The notes under the pieces were generated by a model. The model was not told the origin of the DNA, searched no databases, and saw only the letters and a list, made by a program, of their open reading frames with translations. A stretch of 64,000 nucleotides of DNA, taken from Microbacterium proteolyticum (lineage in GTDB: Bacteria > Actinomycetota > Actinomycetes > Actinomycetales > Microbacteriaceae). Positions within the stretch are counted from its first letter, which is position 1. Each line of letters opens with the position of its first letter. Below are positions 60,411 to 64,000 of this stretch, piece after piece. The stretch spans positions 1,116,001 to 1,180,000 of the forward strand of contig NZ_JACHXY010000001.1 of assembly GCF_014192415.1 (NCBI RefSeq), read 5' to 3'. The position numbers were made by a program, and so were the translations under genes.

Positions 60411-63400
60411 ATGTCCCGAATCCGAAAGACGGTGGCGCTGAGCGCGACCGCGATGGTGATCGCCAGTGGATTGGCGGTGATCGCCCCCACCGCCGCCACC
60501 GCCGCGACCGCCCTCGACTCGGCCAAGGTCCTCGACCTCGGCTTCGACGACTCCCTCACGGACGCGGGCCCGAACAACATCGGCACGTCCATGCTTCGCG
60601 GGCAGGCCGCGTACGTCGACGGCATCCACGGCCGCGCGCTGAGCCTGCGCGGCACCGACGCGGTCAGCCTCGGCACCAGCGCCGCGTTGCAGCCCGAGAA
60701 CCTCACCCTCTCGTTCTGGTTCAAGCCCGACGGCTCCATGGGCAACGGCGAGCAGGTGTTCACCTGGAACAAGAGCGTCTACAACTCGGCGGGCTGGTAC
60801 CTCACCGCCGAGAACGCCAACACCCCTCTCGCCCTCTCGATCGGCCCCGGCGGAGGCCAGCCGTACAAGATCGCCGTCAACGGCTCGCGCGACGCCTTCT
60901 TCCCCGCCGGCCAGTGGACGCACGTCGCGGTCACCTACGACCAGGTCACCAAGGCGGTCACCTTCTACCGCAACGGCGAGCAGCAGGTCTCCTCTGTGGC
61001 TTCCGCGATGGGCGGCGCCGCCACCGGCGCGCTGACGTCCGAGAACACCACCACCAAGTCGATCGGCTTCAACGGCCCGCAGTACAACGGCGCCTACGTC
61101 CGCGGCGCCCTCGATGACTACACGCTCTACAACACCGTCGCCTCGGCGACCGATGTGGTCGCCCTCACGAAGGCGAACAACCCGGCCTTCGACCCGGCAG
61201 AGGTGGCGGGTCGCGCGCTCGACCAGCTGTCCGTGCCCGCGAGCGCGTCGGCCAGCTTCGGGCTGACGACCTCCGCCTCCAACGGCACGGCGTTCACGTG
61301 GACCTCGTCCACGCCGAGCGTGATCGCCGTCGACGGCGGCCAGGCGACCGTGACGCGCCCGAAGAACGCGGACGCCACGGTCACCCTCACCGCGACCGCG
61401 ACCTACGCCGGCAGCGCCCCGCGCACCAAGACCTTCTCGGTCGAGGTCGCCAAGGAGGGCGTGTCGACCTCGATCTACGTCGACGACACCGACCTGAACG
61501 AAGTGCTGCTGCTCGACCCGTACCTGCAGAACAGCAACGCCAAGATGGTCGACTGGTTGCTGACCCTCGACCCCAAGCGCTTCCTCTACTCCTTCGACCA
61601 GCAGGCGGGCATCCCCACCACCGCGCAGCCGTACGGCGGATGGGAGCGCACCACCGGTGCACGCTTCCAGGGACACTTCTTCGGACACTTCATGTCGGCG
61701 CTGTCGCAGGCGTACTCGACCGAGACCGACGCGGGCCGCAAAGCCCAGCTGCTGGCCAAGCTGACCACCGCGGTCGACGGTCTCGCCGCCGCGCAGGCGG
61801 CCTACGGTCAGAAGGACCCCTCGAACGCCGGCTACGTCGCCCCCTTCCCGGTGTCGTACCTGCCGCACGGCGCCGACGGTCTCATCGTGCCGTTCTACAA
61901 CCTGCACAAGGTGCTCGCCGGCCTCATCGACGCCCACGAGTACGCGCCGAAGGAGGTCGCCGACAAGGCCCTCTCGGTCGCGAGCGGCTTCGGTTCGTGG
62001 TTGAGCGTGTGGGGTTCGCGTCAGGCGAACCCGAGCTCGCTGCTCAGCACCGAGTACGGCGGCATGAACGAGGCACTGTACGAGCTGTACAGCATCACCG
62101 AGAACGACCAGCACAAGAAGGCCGCCGAGCTCTTCGACGAGGTGCAGTTGTTCCGCCAGCTCGCAGACAACCAGGACGTCCTGGCCGGCAAGCACGCCAA
62201 CACGACGATCCCCAAGCTCGTCGGCGCCCTCAAGCGTTACACGGTGTTCACCGACAACCCCGCCCTCTACGCGCGTCTGACCGCGACGGAGAAGTCCGAC
62301 CTCGACATGTACCGTCGAGCAGCCGAGAACTTCTGGCAGATGGTCGCCGACGACCACTCCTACATCGGCGGCGGCAACAGCTACTCGGAGCACTTCCAGG
62401 AGCCGGGTACTCTGCACGAGTTCGCCACCAGCGGCATCACCACCGGCTACGGCGAGCAGTCGACGGTGGAGGGATGCAACGAGTACAACATGCTCAAGCT
62501 CACGCACGGTCTGTTCCGCGTGAACCCCGACGTGAAGTACGCCGACTGGTACGAGAACACCTACATCAACACGATCCTGGCGTCGCAGAACCCCGAGACC
62601 GGAATGATGACGTACTTCCAGCCGCAGACGGCCGGGTACGCCAAGGTGTTCGGCCGCAAGGAGGATGAATTCTGGTGCGATCACGGAACGGCCTCCGAGA
62701 GCTTCACCAAGCTCGGTGACTCGATCTACTTCCGCAAGGGAGCGTCGGTCTACGTCAACATGTTCCGTTCGACGGAGTTCTCTTCGAAGCCGCAGAACCT
62801 GAAGCTGACCCAGACGGCCGACATCCCCAACACGGACACCGCGACCTTCACGGTCGCAGCGCTCGACGGAGGCACACTCGCGGACGGCACCACCCTGCGC
62901 CTGCGCGTGCCGTCGTGGTCGCCGAACCCCACCCTGACGGTGAACGGTCAGACGCGCGACGTCGCGGCCGACACCGACAAGGGGTACGTGGTCGTCCCCG
63001 TCTCGGCAGGCGACCGGATCTCGTACACGCTGCCCGCCAAGGTGCAGGTCGAGGCCGGCACCGAAGACCCCAACTGGGTCGCGTTCCGCTACGGCCCGAT
63101 CGTCCTGTCGGCCGAGCTGAACCGCACCAACGTCGACGCCACCACGCAGGCGGGCATCCTCGTGCGCATGGGCACCGCCGACAAGTCCGTCACCAACAGC
63201 GTCCGCGTCGCCAACGTCGAGGCCTTCAAGAACGACATCGAGAAGAACCTCGTCCGTCGTGACAACGGCCCCGACAACAACGGTCGCACCGTCATGAAGT
63301 TCCAGCTGCAGAACGTCGACACCGCTTCGGCGGCGCTGACCTTCGAGCCGTACTACAGCATGTACAACGCCCGCTACGCGCTGTACATGAACCTGATCGA

Positions 63401-64000
63401 GCCGGACTCCGCGGCGGCGCAGGCGCTCATCATGTCGGAGAAGGAGAAGCTGCGCACCGACGAGATGACCACGGACTCCCTCACCTCGTTCGACAACAAC
63501 AACAGCGAGGCCGGCAAGAACTACAAGTTCAACCGGTCGTCCGTCGGCACCTGGCTCGGGCAGCAGTACCGCGACGGAGAGTGGTCGTCCGAGGCGTTCT
63601 TCCAGTACGACATGGCCGTCGACCCGTCCGCGCCGAAGAACTATCTCGGCGTCCGGTACTTCGGCGGTGACAACGGCCGGACGTTCGACGTCTACATCAA
63701 CGACGTCAAGCTGAAGACCGAGCGCATCACCAACGCCAACGGGGCCAACTCGTTCTACATCCAGTACGACGAGATCCCCGCGTCGGCGCTCGCCGACATC
63801 GCGGCGAAGGACCGCTACAAGCGCGACCAGGCCGGCGCCTACGTGCTCGATGAGAAGGGGAACAAGATCCCCATCGTCACCGTGCGCTTCCAGGGCACCG
63901 GCGCCAGCTACGTCGGCGGTGTGTTCGGGGTCTACACGACCACGACCACGTCCTACGCGACCGACGCCGACCTGAACGCGCTCACCTTCGACGGCGGCAC
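60411..64000 (+). CDS. Secreted GH127-type beta-L-arabinofuranosidase with LamG domain (partial)
   Basis: The frame is open to the right edge (at least 1196 residues). A signal peptide covers about 1-33 (KTVALSATAMVIASGLAVIAP..). A LamG/concanavalin-like domain follows (about 38-245), then a Big-like segment, and the GH127 (DUF1680) alpha/alpha-toroid from about 355. Active-site segments are VEGCNEYNMLKLTHGLF (E687, C689) and EFWCDHGTASESFTKLGDSIYF, split here as C756 then D757; most relatives have two adjacent Cys. A DUF6805-like beta domain ends the visible part. AGAGAGG precedes the ATG. It should release L-arabinofuranose from plant glycans outside the cell. Confidence 0.87.
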   Translation, partial: MSRIRKTVALSATAMVIASGLAVIAPTAATAATALDSAKVLDLGFDDSLTDAGPNNIGTSMLRGQAAYVDGIHGRALSLRGTDAVSLGTSAALQPENLTLSFWFKPDGSMGNGEQVFTWNKSVYNSAGWYLTAENANTPLALSIGPGGGQPYKIAVNGSRDAFFPAGQWTHVAVTYDQVTKAVTFYRNGEQQVSSVASAMGGAATGALTSENTTTKSIGFNGPQYNGAYVRGALDDYTLYNTVASATDVVALTKANNPAFDPAEVAGRALDQLSVPASASASFGLTTSASNGTAFTWTSSTPSVIAVDGGQATVTRPKNADATVTLTATATYAGSAPRTKTFSVEVAKEGVSTSIYVDDTDLNEVLLLDPYLQNSNAKMVDWLLTLDPKRFLYSFDQQAGIPTTAQPYGGWERTTGARFQGHFFGHFMSALSQAYSTETDAGRKAQLLAKLTTAVDGLAAAQAAYGQKDPSNAGYVAPFPVSYLPHGADGLIVPFYNLHKVLAGLIDAHEYAPKEVADKALSVASGFGSWLSVWGSRQANPSSLLSTEYGGMNEALYELYSITENDQHKKAAELFDEVQLFRQLADNQDVLAGKHANTTIPKLVGALKRYTVFTDNPALYARLTATEKSDLDMYRRAAENFWQMVADDHSYIGGGNSYSEHFQEPGTLHEFATSGITTGYGEQSTVEGCNEYNMLKLTHGLFRVNPDVKYADWYENTYINTILASQNPETGMMTYFQPQTAGYAKVFGRKEDEFWCDHGTASESFTKLGDSIYFRKGASVYVNMFRSTEFSSKPQNLKLTQTADIPNTDTATFTVAALDGGTLADGTTLRLRVPSWSPNPTLTVNGQTRDVAADTDKGYVVVPVSAGDRISYTLPAKVQVEAGTEDPNWVAFRYGPIVLSAELNRTNVDATTQAGILVRMGTADKSVTNSVRVANVEAFKNDIEKNLVRRDNGPDNNGRTVMKFQLQNVDTASAALTFEPYYSMYNARYALYMNLIEPDSAAAQALIMSEKEKLRTDEMTTDSLTSFDNNNSEAGKNYKFNRSSVGTWLGQQYRDGEWSSEAFFQYDMAVDPSAPKNYLGVRYFGGDNGRTFDVYINDVKLKTERITNANGANSFYIQYDEIPASALADIAAKDRYKRDQAGAYVLDEKGNKIPIVTVRFQGTGASYVGGVFGVYTTTTTSYATDADLNALTFDGG

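Noticed and set aside
1..64000. tRNA, rRNA, phage or insertion-sequence genes
   Set aside because: I looked for tRNA ends, integrase/transposase motifs and direct target duplications and saw none that I could support by eye.

Overview
The window is very GC-rich, with almost every codon ending in G or C. It has the GGATGCC/GCATCC texture, ATGA/GTGA gene overlaps and leaderless start sites typical of high-GC Actinobacteria. The protein set (NCS1 permease, Pr6Pr membrane protein, DUF4012, septum-formation-like DUF4190 protein, LacI-controlled CUT1 sugar systems) suggests a Microbacterium-like member of the Microbacteriaceae. That placement is inference from style, not a database match. I saw no rRNA, tRNA, CRISPR array, transposase or phage gene.

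Region 1 (about 0.3-20.5 kb) is a nearly complete purine ring degradation locus. A forward operon (1.4-6.0 kb) carries a flavin split-barrel protein and a two-gene xanthine dehydrogenase, in which the FeS and molybdopterin parts are fused. A reverse operon (17.4-7.6 kb) carries an NCS1 permease, a racemase, allantoinase, a formamidase-like enzyme, an AtzH-amidase fusion, ureidoglycine aminotransferase and allantoate amidohydrolase, mostly joined by 4-base stop/start overlaps. A divergent XRE-cupin regulator and a forward uraD-uraH-hpxO operon complete it. Together they would take hypoxanthine/xanthine through urate, hydroxyisourate, OHCU, allantoin and allantoate to ureidoglycine and oxalurate. 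Three copies of a 21-bp operator (NATGTW-N9-AACATT) sit before three of these transcription units.

Region 2 (20.7-24.7 kb) holds a GNAT acetyltransferase, adenine phosphoribosyltransferase, and a GH13 alpha-glucosidase paired with a LacI regulator and a perfect 16-bp operator. Region 3 (25.0-42.2 kb) is an exopolysaccharide locus: Wzz/BY-kinase-like protein, Wzy-like polymerase, flippase, condensation-type acyltransferase, three glycosyltransferases, a membrane protein, a secreted modular glycoside hydrolase of about 1800 residues, and a DUF4012 protein.

Region 4 (42.3-46.1 kb) holds a DUF4190/septum-formation-like protein, a ferredoxin-reductase-like flavoprotein and an M20 amidohydrolase. 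Region 5 (46.1-59.9 kb) is a catabolic island with two divergent histidinol-dehydrogenase-like enzymes, LysR and LacI regulators, nitrilase, bicupin, double NTF2-like protein, SDR, HpcH/HpaI aldolase, alpha/beta hydrolase and a CUT1 sugar ABC transporter. CGTATGCA-type operators recur at three places in it, so one LacI regulator probably controls most of the island; its substrate is not evident. Region 6 (60.4 kb to the end) is a secreted GH127-type beta-L-arabinofuranosidase cut by the window edge.

The intergenic DNA is unusually rich in structured repeats: two dispersed double-palindrome families of about 63-65 bp, tandem repeats of 99, 74, 66 and 49 bp, and long perfect hairpins.
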